Below are positions 17,203-26,362 of a stretch of DNA of 64,000 bases, one piece after another. The position numbers were made by a program, and so were the translations under genes. The notes below the pieces were generated by a model. It saw only the letters and a program-made list of their open reading frames with translations, was not told the DNA's origin and ran no database searches. The number at the start of each line of letters is the position of its first letter. The first letter of the stretch is position 1. The stretch covers positions 186,001 through 250,000 of the forward strand of contig JAFIFE010000011.1 in assembly GCA_020832185.1 (NCBI GenBank), in the 5' to 3' direction. Source of the stretch: Alkalibacterium sp. (GTDB lineage: Bacteria > Bacillota > Bacilli > Lactobacillales > Carnobacteriaceae_A).

Positions 17203-17964
17203 TTGAATTTCAATACGCTTTACACCTACAGTGCGCCACTCGATCAGAATGATTTTTTTATTCAGTACTATAATCCGAATGCCCTTTTCCGTTACGATTC
17301 GAATTTTTTCGAGCTCTTGTATTCTCCTTCCGTTGAGGAATTTAAATTGATTGAAGACATGCACTGGCAGTTTTCTCTTGATTATTCACTCACTCATGTC
17401 AAATTTATCTGGCCACAGGATCAAGGTATCCTTCTACGTACGCTTGATTACTTGAGTCAAGAAGCATATGGCCTTGAGAAGTTAGAACTTTACTCAATCA
17501 CTCCCCAGGCTTTCAAGGGAACACCCAATAAAGACGTGGTTATAGAAACAGTCGATTCGTCAACTCTTCAGACATTCAAAGCGATTAATTATGTGGAAGA
17601 TCTTGAAAGCTCAAAGTCTTTTGCAGAAAAGAAACAGTCCTTCTATGATCTCATTTTTGACGATTCAGCAGTCACCCTTAGATTAGCTTATTTGAATTCT
17701 ATTCCAGTAGGCTGCTGTATTACTATTGAGCAGTCACAAACGATCGAAATCGATGATTTATTTACACTCCCTGACTATAGAGGCGCAAGAATCGCCGGAA
17801 CTCTCCAGTCTGCTGTCATGTCAGCGGCTTTTAATTCTGACAAAAAAGTGATCCTGGCTGCAGATGCAGAAGATAGTCCTAAAGAGATGTATATAAAACA
17901 AGGGTACTGCTATGAAGGGTTCCGCATTGGAGCGATTAAGAGACTTAAGGAGGAAACTGAGTGA
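17203..17964 (+). CDS. GNAT family acetyltransferase
   Basis: A 253-residue protein. The C-terminal half (about 110-245) is a GNAT acetyl-CoA-binding domain with DDLFTLPDYRGARIAGTLQ, a variant of the pyrophosphate-binding loop, and YIKQGYCYEGFR. The N-terminal half is not recognised and may be a degenerate GNAT fold, giving a double-domain protein. Substrate is unknown. The start is a TTG about 11 bases after AAAGGA, which is weak; no better start exists before residue 50. The stop overlaps the start of the next gene by 4 bases, so the two are translationally coupled. Confidence 0.8.
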   Translation: MNFNTLYTYSAPLDQNDFFIQYYNPNALFRYDSNFFELLYSPSVEEFKLIEDMHWQFSLDYSLTHVKFIWPQDQGILLRTLDYLSQEAYGLEKLELYSITPQAFKGTPNKDVVIETVDSSTLQTFKAINYVEDLESSKSFAEKKQSFYDLIFDDSAVTLRLAYLNSIPVGCCITIEQSQTIEIDDLFTLPDYRGARIAGTLQSAVMSAAFNSDKKVILAADAEDSPKEMYIKQGYCYEGFRIGAIKRLKEETE

Positions 17965-18977
17965 GTTTGTCATTTAGACCATTAACAGCTAACGATTTTG
18001 AGTTGTATAAAACCATGGAAACAGGACTGAAGGACGATTATATGCTTAAAGTCTTCGACCGTTTATCAGTCAATGGAAATGCCTTATTTGGATTGTTTGA
18101 AGACGACACTTTAGTAGCTGTCGCCGGGTATACCCTTTTCGCAGGAGAATTTGCCATGCTCGGTCGCTTGAGAAGTGATAAGCGTTACAGAAAGAACGGA
18201 TATGGAACAAAAATTACCGAGTATATTTTAAATAAAGCGAAAGACACCTCTTCTGTGAAATGGGTCGGTGCAAATACTGAACGACATAACAAAGCTGCCC
18301 AGAAGGTATTACAGAAAATCAGTGTCCCTCATGTCATCACCCTTTATGCAGCTCAGGCAGATGATTTGGACGTTTTAGTAACCAATGATGACCCTTGGGA
18401 ACGAGTCGAAAGTAATCAGGAAAAGAGACACTGGATCGACAAGACCTACTTAAACCCATCATTTGAGAAGTCGGTTTTTCCTTTTGAAGCGTACTATCCG
18501 TTCCCCGCTCGTCCATCTTTGTTTACTGAAGATAAACTCGACCAGATGATCTGCTTTAAAAACCAGACCAATACTCGTGTTGTTTTCATGTGGGAAGAAG
18601 AAAAAGGAGATAAGTATCTGCATGTGGTTTATCCTTGGTCAGATTTTTCTGATCAGCCTGGCTTATTCGAGACTATGTCTCAAGAATTCAATAAACGAAA
18701 AGCCAATGGGACCTCTTCACGTATTTGGATGGATCTGACTGAAGAAGAAGCGGCATCCTTACCTGCAGGTCATCCCTTTGATTTGCCCTCACCCTGGATG
18801 CTTCACGGCTTCTTTACAGAAGACACTGCTGAGCTTGATACTTCATTAAATACTGCACGTCAGTTGATCGATCAAATAGAAAATGAATTGAGCGATTTGA
18901 CTACAATCGTAGAACACAACAAGGAGACACTCGATTCTTTAGACAAACGAAACGATGAGTTGGATTCTTCTTTTTAA
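17961..18977 (+). CDS. GNAT acetyltransferase with C-terminal extension
   Basis: A 338-residue protein. Residues 1-130 form a GNAT domain (LGRLRSDKRYRKNGYGTKI is the acetyl-CoA loop). The remaining 200 residues contain a second, weakly similar region and end in a heptad-rich helix (LIDQIENELSDLTTIVEHN) suggestive of oligomerisation. It starts at GTG 17961 behind AAGGAGG, overlapping the stop of the preceding gene in GTGA. The overlapping pair implies a joint function, perhaps acting on one small molecule, but the substrate is not known. Confidence 0.82.
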   Translation: MSLSFRPLTANDFELYKTMETGLKDDYMLKVFDRLSVNGNALFGLFEDDTLVAVAGYTLFAGEFAMLGRLRSDKRYRKNGYGTKITEYILNKAKDTSSVKWVGANTERHNKAAQKVLQKISVPHVITLYAAQADDLDVLVTNDDPWERVESNQEKRHWIDKTYLNPSFEKSVFPFEAYYPFPARPSLFTEDKLDQMICFKNQTNTRVVFMWEEEKGDKYLHVVYPWSDFSDQPGLFETMSQEFNKRKANGTSSRIWMDLTEEEAASLPAGHPFDLPSPWMLHGFFTEDTAELDTSLNTARQLIDQIENELSDLTTIVEHNKETLDSLDKRNDELDSSF

Positions 18978-18993
18978 TTGATTGACACAACAC

Positions 18994-19063
18994 AAAATCC
19001 CTCTGGAGAACAAGTGGACAGCCAGGTTACTGACCGTCTTTACTTGTTCCTCAGAGGGATTAG
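18994..19063. terminator. Long hairpin between convergent genes
   Basis: AATCCCTCTG and ACAAGT pair with ACTTGT and CAGAGGGATT, forming a stem of about 17 pairs with small mismatches. T tracts on either side are weak (TTTT at best), yet the convergent position fits a two-way terminator. Confidence 0.55.
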
Positions 19064-19075
19064 TTTATGTGCAGA

Positions 19076-20773
19076 TTATAATGCTTTATCGTCTACTGCT
19101 TCGAGTGCCTCATCTATCGTTTTAACGACTCCTTCTAGAGAGCCTTCTTCAAATGGTGAACGTAACTTAGCCGTTGCTACAGTTTCCAGGAAGCTTTGCG
19201 TTCCTCCCGCCTTACAGATAGCCAGATAATCACTCCACGCCTGTTCATCTTTGTCCACGATTGCTCGTTTCCAGAATTGAAGCGCACATACTTGAGCCAG
19301 TGTGTAATCGATATAATAAAACGGCATCCCAAATATATGTCCCTGTCTGAACCAGAATGTCCCTTTATCAAGGAAGGAATTCTCAGAAAAATCTCTTTCA
19401 GGAAGATACTGTTTCTCTAATTCGCGCCAGACTGCTTTGCGTTTATCTGCTGACCATTCAGGATTCTCATACACTTCATGCTGGAAGTGGTCGACCAGTA
19501 CGCCGTATGGAAGGAATCTGATGGCTCCACTTAAATGATCAAATTTGTATTTTTCCGTCTGTTCTTTAAAGAAAAGCTCCATCCATGGGTAAGTGAAAAA
19601 TTCCATACTCATTGAGTGGATCTCACACGTTTCGAATGTCGGGAAGACGATCTCAGGCTGTTTGATCCATCTTGACTGATACACCTGGAAAGCGTGTCCT
19701 GCTTCATGCGTCAGAACATCGATATCTCCTGATGTTCCATTAAAGTTGGCAAAAATGAATGGCGATTTATAATCAGGGATATACGTACAATACCCTCCAC
19801 CCGCTTTTCCTTCTTTAGAAAGGAGATCAACTAAGTTTTTATCAAACAAAAAGTCGATAAATTCAGCTGTTTCATCACTTAATTCATGATACATTTTAAG
19901 TCCGTTCTCGATTATATAATCCGGATCGCCTTGAGGTGTCGGGTTGCCATTCAAGAATTGGAGTGAAGTATCATAGTGCTTCATATCTGTGATTCCGATA
20001 CGATCAGCCTGTCGTTTCGCCAGTTTTTGAGTCACTGGCACGACATAGTCAAGCACTTGTTTTCTGTAGACTTCGACCATGTCTCTATCGTAGTCAAAGC
20101 GCTTCATGCGCACATAACCAAGCTCCACAAAATCTTTATAGCCCAGTTTTTTCGCTATTGTATCTCTCACTTGAACCAGTTCGTCATAGAGGTCATCCAG
20201 TTTCGCTTCATTTTCTTCGAAAAAGCTCCACTGTGCATCTGATGCTGATTTTCGTGTCTCCCGTTCTGTGGACTCTAAATAAGGTCCAAATTGAGAAAGT
20301 GTCAGTTTTTTGCCATCATAATCCACTTCTGCTGAGGCTATAAGTTTCTGATAGTCACTGCTCAGCTGATTCTCTTTTTGAAGCAGGTCTATGACTTTTG
20401 AGTCGAATGAATCCAATTCGAACTGCATATTCTGGAAAAATGTGCGCGGATAGAAATCCTTCAACTCATCCAGGTATGGCGAGTTCATGATTGCTTTATA
20501 ATAAGTTGTGCTCAGTTCCTGGAACAATGGAGAGTATTCATTCCAGTATTTATCTTCCTCGTCGTAAAACTCATCTTTCGTATTGATCGAGTTACGGATC
20601 GATGCCAGTGTGGACATCGTGTCAAGTGAGGCTGTCAATTCTGACACATCATCAATTGCCTGCTTAACGGCTTCCACTGAATCTGCCTCATTTAAGATAT
20701 CTACCAGGTGCAGAAAATCTTTTTTGTACAAATCGTACTCCGGGCGTTCATACGTATATTCCTCAAAAATCAT
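19076..20773 (-). CDS. pepF: M3 family oligoendopeptidase
   Basis: A 565-residue cytoplasmic zinc metallopeptidase of family M3 that cleaves oligopeptides. The zinc motif HEAGHAF is present, followed by the downstream glutamate ligand region (FETCEIHSMSMEFF). The rest is the large helical M3 fold with DGKKLTLSQFGPYLES. It belongs to the shorter M3 subgroup (about 565 residues) rather than the 600-residue PepF1/PepB type, so the symbol is by family. It starts at ATG behind AGGAGG, divergent from rpoN. Confidence 0.92.
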   Translation of the reverse strand: MIFEEYTYERPEYDLYKKDFLHLVDILNEADSVEAVKQAIDDVSELTASLDTMSTLASIRNSINTKDEFYDEEDKYWNEYSPLFQELSTTYYKAIMNSPYLDELKDFYPRTFFQNMQFELDSFDSKVIDLLQKENQLSSDYQKLIASAEVDYDGKKLTLSQFGPYLESTERETRKSASDAQWSFFEENEAKLDDLYDELVQVRDTIAKKLGYKDFVELGYVRMKRFDYDRDMVEVYRKQVLDYVVPVTQKLAKRQADRIGITDMKHYDTSLQFLNGNPTPQGDPDYIIENGLKMYHELSDETAEFIDFLFDKNLVDLLSKEGKAGGGYCTYIPDYKSPFIFANFNGTSGDIDVLTHEAGHAFQVYQSRWIKQPEIVFPTFETCEIHSMSMEFFTYPWMELFFKEQTEKYKFDHLSGAIRFLPYGVLVDHFQHEVYENPEWSADKRKAVWRELEKQYLPERDFSENSFLDKGTFWFRQGHIFGMPFYYIDYTLAQVCALQFWKRAIVDKDEQAWSDYLAICKAGGTQSFLETVATAKLRSPFEEGSLEGVVKTIDEALEAVDDKAL

Positions 20774-20878
20774 TGGTTTCCTCCTGTGACTATATTAATT
20801 TTCCTTAAGTATATCATAAGAATTTACAAATTAAATATAAAATGCCGTTTGTGGTAAAATATCTATAGAAAGGATGTG

Positions 20879-22168
20879 ATGGAGATGGCCTTTAAACCCG
20901 GACAGCATTTATCTCAAAAACAAAAACAGACCTACATTCCACATCTCGTTCAGAATGTTCAGTTACTGCAATTGAACAGATTAGAATTATCCACTTTTTT
21001 AAACAATTTAATTGTCGGAAATCCATTAGTGGACTTACCAGAATCTGAAAATCAGCTCATTCAAAGAGCCTTGAAGAACAGTTCAGCTGTTATTGAAGAG
21101 ACAGCTACCAGCCAGCAGTCTTTATACGAGTATTTAAAAGAACAAGTAGAGTTGCTTTACCGTCCCACCTATTTGAGAGAACTTATTTTCTGGTGGATCA
21201 ACCAGCTGGATCACAAAGGGTATGTGACAAAAGATATAGACGAGGCTGCAGCAGAAACTGGAGCCTCCTCTGTCCAAGTCCTGGATGCCCTCACTTTACT
21301 CCAGCAGCTTGATCCTCCTGGTATCGGTGCCCGTTCATTACAGGAATGTCTGATGCTGCAGACCGAACGCATCGATTTTTCACCCCCAACTGCCTATATC
21401 ATTCTCGAGGAAAATTTTGACAGATTATCTCACCGAAAATGGAAACAGCTAGCTGAAATTTATTCAATTTCTGAAGCCGAAGTGAAAGAGGTCCTTGAGT
21501 TTGTCCAGACACTTTCACCTCATCCTGCTGATGCGTTTCAGCCGAGTTATACCCCTTTTATCCTTCCAGAATTGAGTATCATTTTTGAAGATGGGGAAAT
21601 GACATTGAAAGAGACTAAATATAAAACGCCCCTCCTCTCTTTTAATTCTTCTTACTATACTGAATTGAAAGAGAAGAATGACCAGACAATCGATCAGTAT
21701 ATAGAAGAAAAGAAAAAAGAGTATGAGAATCTTCAAGCTGGTCTGGAGAAGAGGAAAGAAACGATCCTGCGCGTTGGAGCAGCCATCGCCAAGCATCAGT
21801 ATAAGTTCTTCGCTGACAGTAAAAATGGATTAGTTTCTCTACAGCTGAATGATTTAGCCCAGGAACTGCAATTGAATGAATCCACGGTGAGTCGGGCAGT
21901 CAGAGACTCTTATATCCAAACGAAGACAGGTACTTACGAATTGAAAACTTTCTTGTCCCGTCGATCATCAAGTGGGGACTCACAGCATCAGGTAGAAAGA
22001 CACCTCATTTCTCTTATCGAGAACGAAAACAAAGCAAAACCTTTATCCGATCAGCTGCTTTCTGATAAGTTGACAGAATCCGGTGTGACCTTATCAAGAA
22101 GAGGGGTCACAAAATACAGAAAGAAGCTGAATATTCCTTCATCCACTGAACGGAAGCACACCGATTGA
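20879..22168 (+). CDS. rpoN: RNA polymerase sigma-54 factor
   Basis: A 429-residue sigma-54. Region I is Gln/Leu-rich (QKQKQTYIPHLVQNVQLLQL), the core-binding domain contains LDPPGIGARSLQECL, and the C-terminal DNA-binding part has an HTH (LNESTVSRAVRD) and the RpoN box as SRRGVTKYR, a variant of ARRTVAKYR. It directs transcription from -24/-12 promoters with an AAA+ activator. In this window the partner is LevR and the target is the mannose PTS promoter. Starts at GTG 20876, ATG 20879 and ATG 20885 are all possible; 20879 is best spaced from AAAGGA. Confidence 0.94.
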   Translation: MEMAFKPGQHLSQKQKQTYIPHLVQNVQLLQLNRLELSTFLNNLIVGNPLVDLPESENQLIQRALKNSSAVIEETATSQQSLYEYLKEQVELLYRPTYLRELIFWWINQLDHKGYVTKDIDEAAAETGASSVQVLDALTLLQQLDPPGIGARSLQECLMLQTERIDFSPPTAYIILEENFDRLSHRKWKQLAEIYSISEAEVKEVLEFVQTLSPHPADAFQPSYTPFILPELSIIFEDGEMTLKETKYKTPLLSFNSSYYTELKEKNDQTIDQYIEEKKKEYENLQAGLEKRKETILRVGAAIAKHQYKFFADSKNGLVSLQLNDLAQELQLNESTVSRAVRDSYIQTKTGTYELKTFLSRRSSSGDSQHQVERHLISLIENENKAKPLSDQLLSDKLTESGVTLSRRGVTKYRKKLNIPSSTERKHTD

Positions 22169-22200
22169 ATGACAGCAAGGAAACCTTGCTGTCATTTTCC
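22168..22200 (+). terminator. Terminator of rpoN
   Basis: AATGACAGCAAGG pairs exactly with CCTTGCTGTCATT across a 3-base loop, followed by TTCCTTTTG. A second imperfect hairpin (CGGGGC..CCCG) follows at about 22242-22280. Confidence 0.88.
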
Positions 22201-22360
22201 TTTTGTTCATTATTCGGCACTTATTATCTCGAACAAACAGAAACGGGGCCTGACTATTTTTAATAGTTCAAGTCCCGCTTTTGATTTATCTAGTGCCCTT
22301 AAGAGATTATTTGCCGTTTTTTTCTTAGCTGTCGGACTATTCATGGGCTTACGGTTGATC

Positions 22361-22765
22361 GCGCTATAACGGCGATAGTTACTTAGGACTCGGCAGATGT
22401 ATCTCAACCGAGTGCTACACTTCTCTTCATTTGTGTAGCACTCACTCCTTTACTTCTGGTCGAGCACGCTTTAATAGCGGCAGTTAGGTAGGACTCGCCG
22501 GATGTTTCTCAACCGAGTGCTACACTTCTCTTCATTTGTGTAGCACTCACTCCTTTACTTCTGGTAGAGCACGCTTTAATAGCAGTAGTTGAGTCGGTCT
22601 CGGCAGACAATTTCAGCCGAGTGCTACACTTCTATTCATTACTGTAGCACTCACTCCTTTACTTCTGGTCGAGCACGCTTTAATAGCAGTAGTTGAGGCG
22701 GTCTCGGCAGACAATTTCAACCGAGTGCTACACTTCTCTTCATTACTGTAGGACTCAACACTTTA
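22361..22765. repeat. Tandem array of four ~105-bp units with internal hairpins
   Basis: Four head-to-tail copies have their shared core GAGTGCTACAC at 22410, 22515, 22619 and 22723, giving periods of 105, 104 and 104 bp. In units 1 and 2 the core is followed 12 bases later by its exact reverse complement GTGTAGCACTC. Unit 3 keeps 10 of the 11 pairs, and unit 4 is degraded (TGTAGGACTC). Other shared text includes ACTCCTTTACTTCTGG, GAGCACGCTTTAATAGC and TCTCGGCAGACAATTTCA. The period is not kept as a multiple of three, so it is not a protein repeat. The remaining gap to 22920 shows nothing recognisable. Confidence 0.85.
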
Positions 22766-22920
22766 TTTCTAGTACAGTCATACTTAATTTTAGACTTACA
22801 CATGGAGTCGCATTATTCTTCCAGTAAATAGTTTAGTACTCGACAGTTTGTGGAAATAATTACACATAACCTGGCAGATCATTCTCTAAGAAAATGTAAG
22901 TAAGGGAGAAATCTGAACCT

Positions 22921-24387
22921 TTATATGAACAGACCGTCCCGTTCCATCAGCTCTCCGATTTTAAGCAACCAATGTTCTTTTCCTTTTGGAGCTGTTATCT
23001 GCACCCCAATAGGCAGCCCTTCTTCGCTCAAGTGAACGGGTAGACTAATTGAAGGCTGTCCAGTTAAATTAGACTGCTGTGTAAACGGTGTGAGTGATAA
23101 ACTCTCTTCCCACATATCCCAGATCAGATCCTGCTGGGCTTTAGAACTCATGGACTCTACTTGTTTCATTTTAGCTATAAAGTCGTCTTTCCAGTATACC
23201 CGATCGACGGATGGTGCAGTTTCCGCCGTGGCTGGCTGAATCAGGAGATCGACTTCCTTATGAAACTGATCGGCCTTCTCTGCTGCAGCATCCCACTGAC
23301 TGATAGCATTTGAATAGTCGGCTGCACTTGTTTTTTTGCCTGCCAGATATAAAACCCATGTCAGCAGTTCAACATCGGTTTCCTCTACAGGACGTCCCAT
23401 ACTCTTTTCAATAGTTGAAAACATCGCTGCAGTTTCTCCCGCATTCATTGTATAGTATGCACGCATCAGTTCGACTCCGTCTGTATCAGGGGCTGCTTCA
23501 GAAACCTTATAACCTGATTCTTCAAGCCATTTCACTACTTTCTCCACAGCACATTTCGCATCAGCACTGACCTTTGTGTGAACAGGCGAATCGAGAGAAA
23601 ATGAAAAGGTGAACGGTCGCTCAAGGGGTTGCTTGATATAGTTCAGGTACCCTTCGTTAAATAATGGTGTCTGAAAAGCGGCTGCCGGTTGAATGATCTG
23701 CATGGCATCCATCATTGCCGCAGTGTCGCGAATCGATTTAGTTAATGCAAAACTGATGGCCGCACCTTGCCAGTTTCTCCCACTCCCAGGCCCCACCGGT
23801 GTTCTTCCTCTAGTGGGTTTCAGTCCAATCAACCCTGTGAATGAGGCTGGAATACGAATCGATCCACCTCCGTCACTAGCTCCAGCAATTGGTACCATTC
23901 CTGATGCGACCGCAGCCGACGCCCCTCCGCTGGACCCACCAGCACTGAACTCAGCATTAAAAGGATTACGTGCCGGCCCATACAATTCAGAGTGAGTAAT
24001 GTTGGTAAAACCAAATTCTGGAACATTGGTCGATCCAATAGGAATAAACCCTGCCTTCAGGAGCTGACTGACAAAATGACTGGTCTGTTGTGCAGTTACA
24101 TTTCTAAATAGACGTGAGCCAGCAGTAGCGGGCTCTCCTTTCAGATTTTGCCCTAGTTCTTTAAGCAAAATCGGGACTCCTCCAAACGGTTTTCCATTCC
24201 AACCCTTTTTGCCGGCTTCTTTCAGTGCCTTTTCCTTACGTGTATGAATCACAGCATTGAGCAACGGATTCTGCTCTTCGATCACACTAAAAGAGCGTTC
24301 GATCAGTTCCTGCGAGGACACGTCTCCTTTTTTGATCAGTTCTGCAAAGTAAAGCCCATCTTCTTTTCGGTTAATATGATGGATCAT
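22921..24387 (-). CDS. Amidase-signature hydrolase
   Basis: A 488-residue enzyme of the amidase signature family, which hydrolyses amides through a Ser-cisSer-Lys triad. The Lys is in PILLKELGQ, the Ser-rich loop is GGSSGGASAA, and the nucleophile and cis-Ser region is GASDGGGSIRIPASF. It resembles the group annotated as 6-aminohexanoate-cyclic-dimer hydrolase or generic amidase rather than GatA: no gatB or gatC is nearby. Natural substrate unknown. The ATG lies at 24387 behind AGGAGAG. Confidence 0.9.
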   Translation of the reverse strand: MIHHINRKEDGLYFAELIKKGDVSSQELIERSFSVIEEQNPLLNAVIHTRKEKALKEAGKKGWNGKPFGGVPILLKELGQNLKGEPATAGSRLFRNVTAQQTSHFVSQLLKAGFIPIGSTNVPEFGFTNITHSELYGPARNPFNAEFSAGGSSGGASAAVASGMVPIAGASDGGGSIRIPASFTGLIGLKPTRGRTPVGPGSGRNWQGAAISFALTKSIRDTAAMMDAMQIIQPAAAFQTPLFNEGYLNYIKQPLERPFTFSFSLDSPVHTKVSADAKCAVEKVVKWLEESGYKVSEAAPDTDGVELMRAYYTMNAGETAAMFSTIEKSMGRPVEETDVELLTWVLYLAGKKTSAADYSNAISQWDAAAEKADQFHKEVDLLIQPATAETAPSVDRVYWKDDFIAKMKQVESMSSKAQQDLIWDMWEESLSLTPFTQQSNLTGQPSISLPVHLSEEGLPIGVQITAPKGKEHWLLKIGELMERDGLFI

Positions 24388-24692
24388 CTGTCTCTCCTTT
24401 CGCTAATACACTATTAATTAATATCCATATAAAGTATAGCAGTTCATAAAGTTTTCACTACAAATATGATGGAGAATCATTGAAAAAATTGCACTGATAC
24501 GTTTCTTTATTTACTTTTCTTGTTTTTATCCTTGTATCACCAGACTCTCTAACCATTACGACATCTCTCTGAACTAGTGTAGGAGCAGTCTATAAGAACA
24601 ATAATGTTTTTTATCTTTTACCGAAACAAGCGAAACAGCAGGGTTTGTTACTTGCTCGACAGACCTTTCATATGTGCTGATGTCCGATTATT

Positions 24693-24722
24693 TTGACGAC
24701 TGTATGTGAGCCCTGTTACACT
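24693..24722 (+). promoter_or_regulatory. Promoter of the amino-acid ABC genes
   Basis: TTGACG (24693-24698) and TACACT (24717-24722) are 18 bp apart, with TG one base before the -10. The rest of the gap from 24388 shows nothing recognisable. Confidence 0.6.
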
Positions 24723-24747
24723 TTTTCAGAAAAGGAGAGGATACATT

Positions 24748-25608
24748 ATGATCAGTCAACGAATAAAATGGACAACATTACTTGCTGGGGCGGCCGTGCT
24801 TATGTCCGCGTGCAGTACGGATACAACGGGAGCAACTGACACACCGGAGGATAGATGGGCAGAGATTCAGGAGAACGGGGTGCTGAGAGCAGCCACTTCA
24901 GGAACCTATTTCCCCAACTCCTATCATGATGCTGAAACGAATGAGTTAACAGGCTTTGAGGTAGAGATTTTAAAAGAAATAGGCCAACGCCTGGAACTGG
25001 AAATCGATTTTACAGAGATGAATGTGGATGGCATGCTGACGTCCCTAAACAGCGAGCAGATCGACATTGCAGCATTGAGTATAAGCCACGCCGGTGAGAA
25101 TGCTGACAAGTATAACTATTCGATTCCCTATAAGTACAGCTTCATGTCTATGATTGTCCGAGAAGATGATCAGTCGGGGATTGAAACAATGGAAGATTTG
25201 GATGGAAAGCGGGCGGCTGGTGCAGCTACGACTACATACATGAAAATTGCGGAGACCTTTGGAGCAGAATTGGTCATCTATGATAATGTAACGAATGACC
25301 AGTATTTATGGGATGTGGCCAATGAGCGGACAGATTTAATTGTCAATGACTATTACGGTCAGACTATGGCTCTATCTGCTCTTCCCGATATACCTGTTCA
25401 GATAAATGATGGATTGTTTTTCAATCCAAGTTACACCAATTTTTCTATGAAATTGGGCAATGATGTGTTAACAGAAATGATTGATGATACGCTGGAAGAT
25501 ATGCACGATGATGGGACCTTAAGTGAACTGTCTGAAACTTTTTACTATGGTGAAGATGTCACGGTCGAACAGGACCTGGATATCCCCACTTATGAAATCG
25601 AGGATTGA
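24748..25608 (+). CDS. Polar amino-acid ABC transporter, substrate-binding lipoprotein
   Basis: A 286-residue extracellular lipoprotein that captures an amino acid for import. The signal peptide ends in the lipobox LMSAC with the lipidated Cys at residue 22. The mature part is a family 3 solute-binding fold (GVLRAATSGTYFPNSYHDAETNELTGFEVEI; the window around Arg, Asp and Glu residues that bind alpha-amino and carboxyl groups). The ATG at 24748 follows AAGGAGAGG; an upstream GTG frame is rejected. It is followed by the permease after 3 bases. No ATPase gene is adjacent. Confidence 0.92.
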   Translation: MISQRIKWTTLLAGAAVLMSACSTDTTGATDTPEDRWAEIQENGVLRAATSGTYFPNSYHDAETNELTGFEVEILKEIGQRLELEIDFTEMNVDGMLTSLNSEQIDIAALSISHAGENADKYNYSIPYKYSFMSMIVREDDQSGIETMEDLDGKRAAGAATTTYMKIAETFGAELVIYDNVTNDQYLWDVANERTDLIVNDYYGQTMALSALPDIPVQINDGLFFNPSYTNFSMKLGNDVLTEMIDDTLEDMHDDGTLSELSETFYYGEDVTVEQDLDIPTYEIED

Positions 25609-25611
25609 TCC

Positions 25612-26292
25612 ATGAGATCCATTCAATGGCAGTATATATTTAATCCGGAACTAGCCTGGGAGTCTCTTCCCTTTCTGCTCAGGGGGTTGCCGTACACTTT
25701 AGGTATTGCTCTGATCAGTACCTTGTTAGGTATTATTCTGGGCTTCGGTCTTGCCTTGATGCGTATGTCGTCGAACCCCGTTCTTCAGTGGACAGCACGT
25801 ACCTATATTTCCTTCATGCGCGGGACACCGGCACTAGTCTTTTTGTTCCTAATCTATTTTGGACTCCCCTTTGCAGGGATACAATTAGGCGCACTAACTT
25901 CTGCTGTGATATGCTTCAGCCTTAATTCTGCAGCTTATATATCTGAAATTTTCCGTTCATCACTCTATTCTGTGGATAAAGGACAGTGGGAGGCAGCAAA
26001 AGCACTGGGATTAAACTATAAAGTAACGATGGGATCGATTATTTTACCTCAAGCCATACGTATTGCTATCCCTCCACTAAGTAATGTGATGCTGGATATT
26101 ATAAAAGGAACCTCACTTGCCGCTATGATCACCGTAAATGAAGTGTTTCAGAATGCCAGAATAGTGGGAGGAAGAGAACATGATTTTATGACGATGTATA
26201 TCCTGGTTGCCGGCATATACTGGGCAGTGTGTGGCCTGTTTGGCTTTCTTCAAAATCATCTGGAGGTCATTTCTTCCAGATATGTCTCGTGA
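25612..26292 (+). CDS. Amino-acid ABC transporter permease
   Basis: A 226-residue membrane permease of the HisM/GlnP family, with about five helices. The EAA loop that contacts the ATPase is present as KGQWEAAKALGLNYKVTM...ILPQAIRIAIPPLSN. It starts 3 bases after the binding-protein stop, implying translational coupling. The cassette ends here at a strong terminator, without an ATPase, so it must borrow one encoded elsewhere. Confidence 0.92.
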   Translation: MRSIQWQYIFNPELAWESLPFLLRGLPYTLGIALISTLLGIILGFGLALMRMSSNPVLQWTARTYISFMRGTPALVFLFLIYFGLPFAGIQLGALTSAVICFSLNSAAYISEIFRSSLYSVDKGQWEAAKALGLNYKVTMGSIILPQAIRIAIPPLSNVMLDIIKGTSLAAMITVNEVFQNARIVGGREHDFMTMYILVAGIYWAVCGLFGFLQNHLEVISSRYVS

Positions 26293-26313
26293 TCTAAGAA
26301 CATACGCAAAGAA

Positions 26314-26353
26314 ACCCCCGCAATCATCAAAGGTAAGTGATGATTGCGGGGGT
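26314..26353. terminator. Bidirectional terminator between ABC permease and PTS operon
   Basis: ACCCCCGCAATCATCA (26314-26329) pairs exactly with the complementary stretch at 26338-26353, a 16-pair GC-rich stem between convergent genes. Confidence 0.85.
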
Positions 26354-26362
26354 AGTTATTTA

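Noticed and set aside
22169-22407. Short frames on both strands directly after rpoN (66 and 65 codons).
   Set aside because: The plus frame starts inside the rpoN terminator hairpin and has no ribosome binding site; the minus frame runs from the tandem repeat back through the same hairpins. Both are best seen as chance frames, though the plus one ends in a hydrophobic stretch.
22361-22765. CRISPR array.
   Set aside because: Units are about 105 bp and near-identical throughout, with no short repeat alternating with unique spacers and no cas genes.
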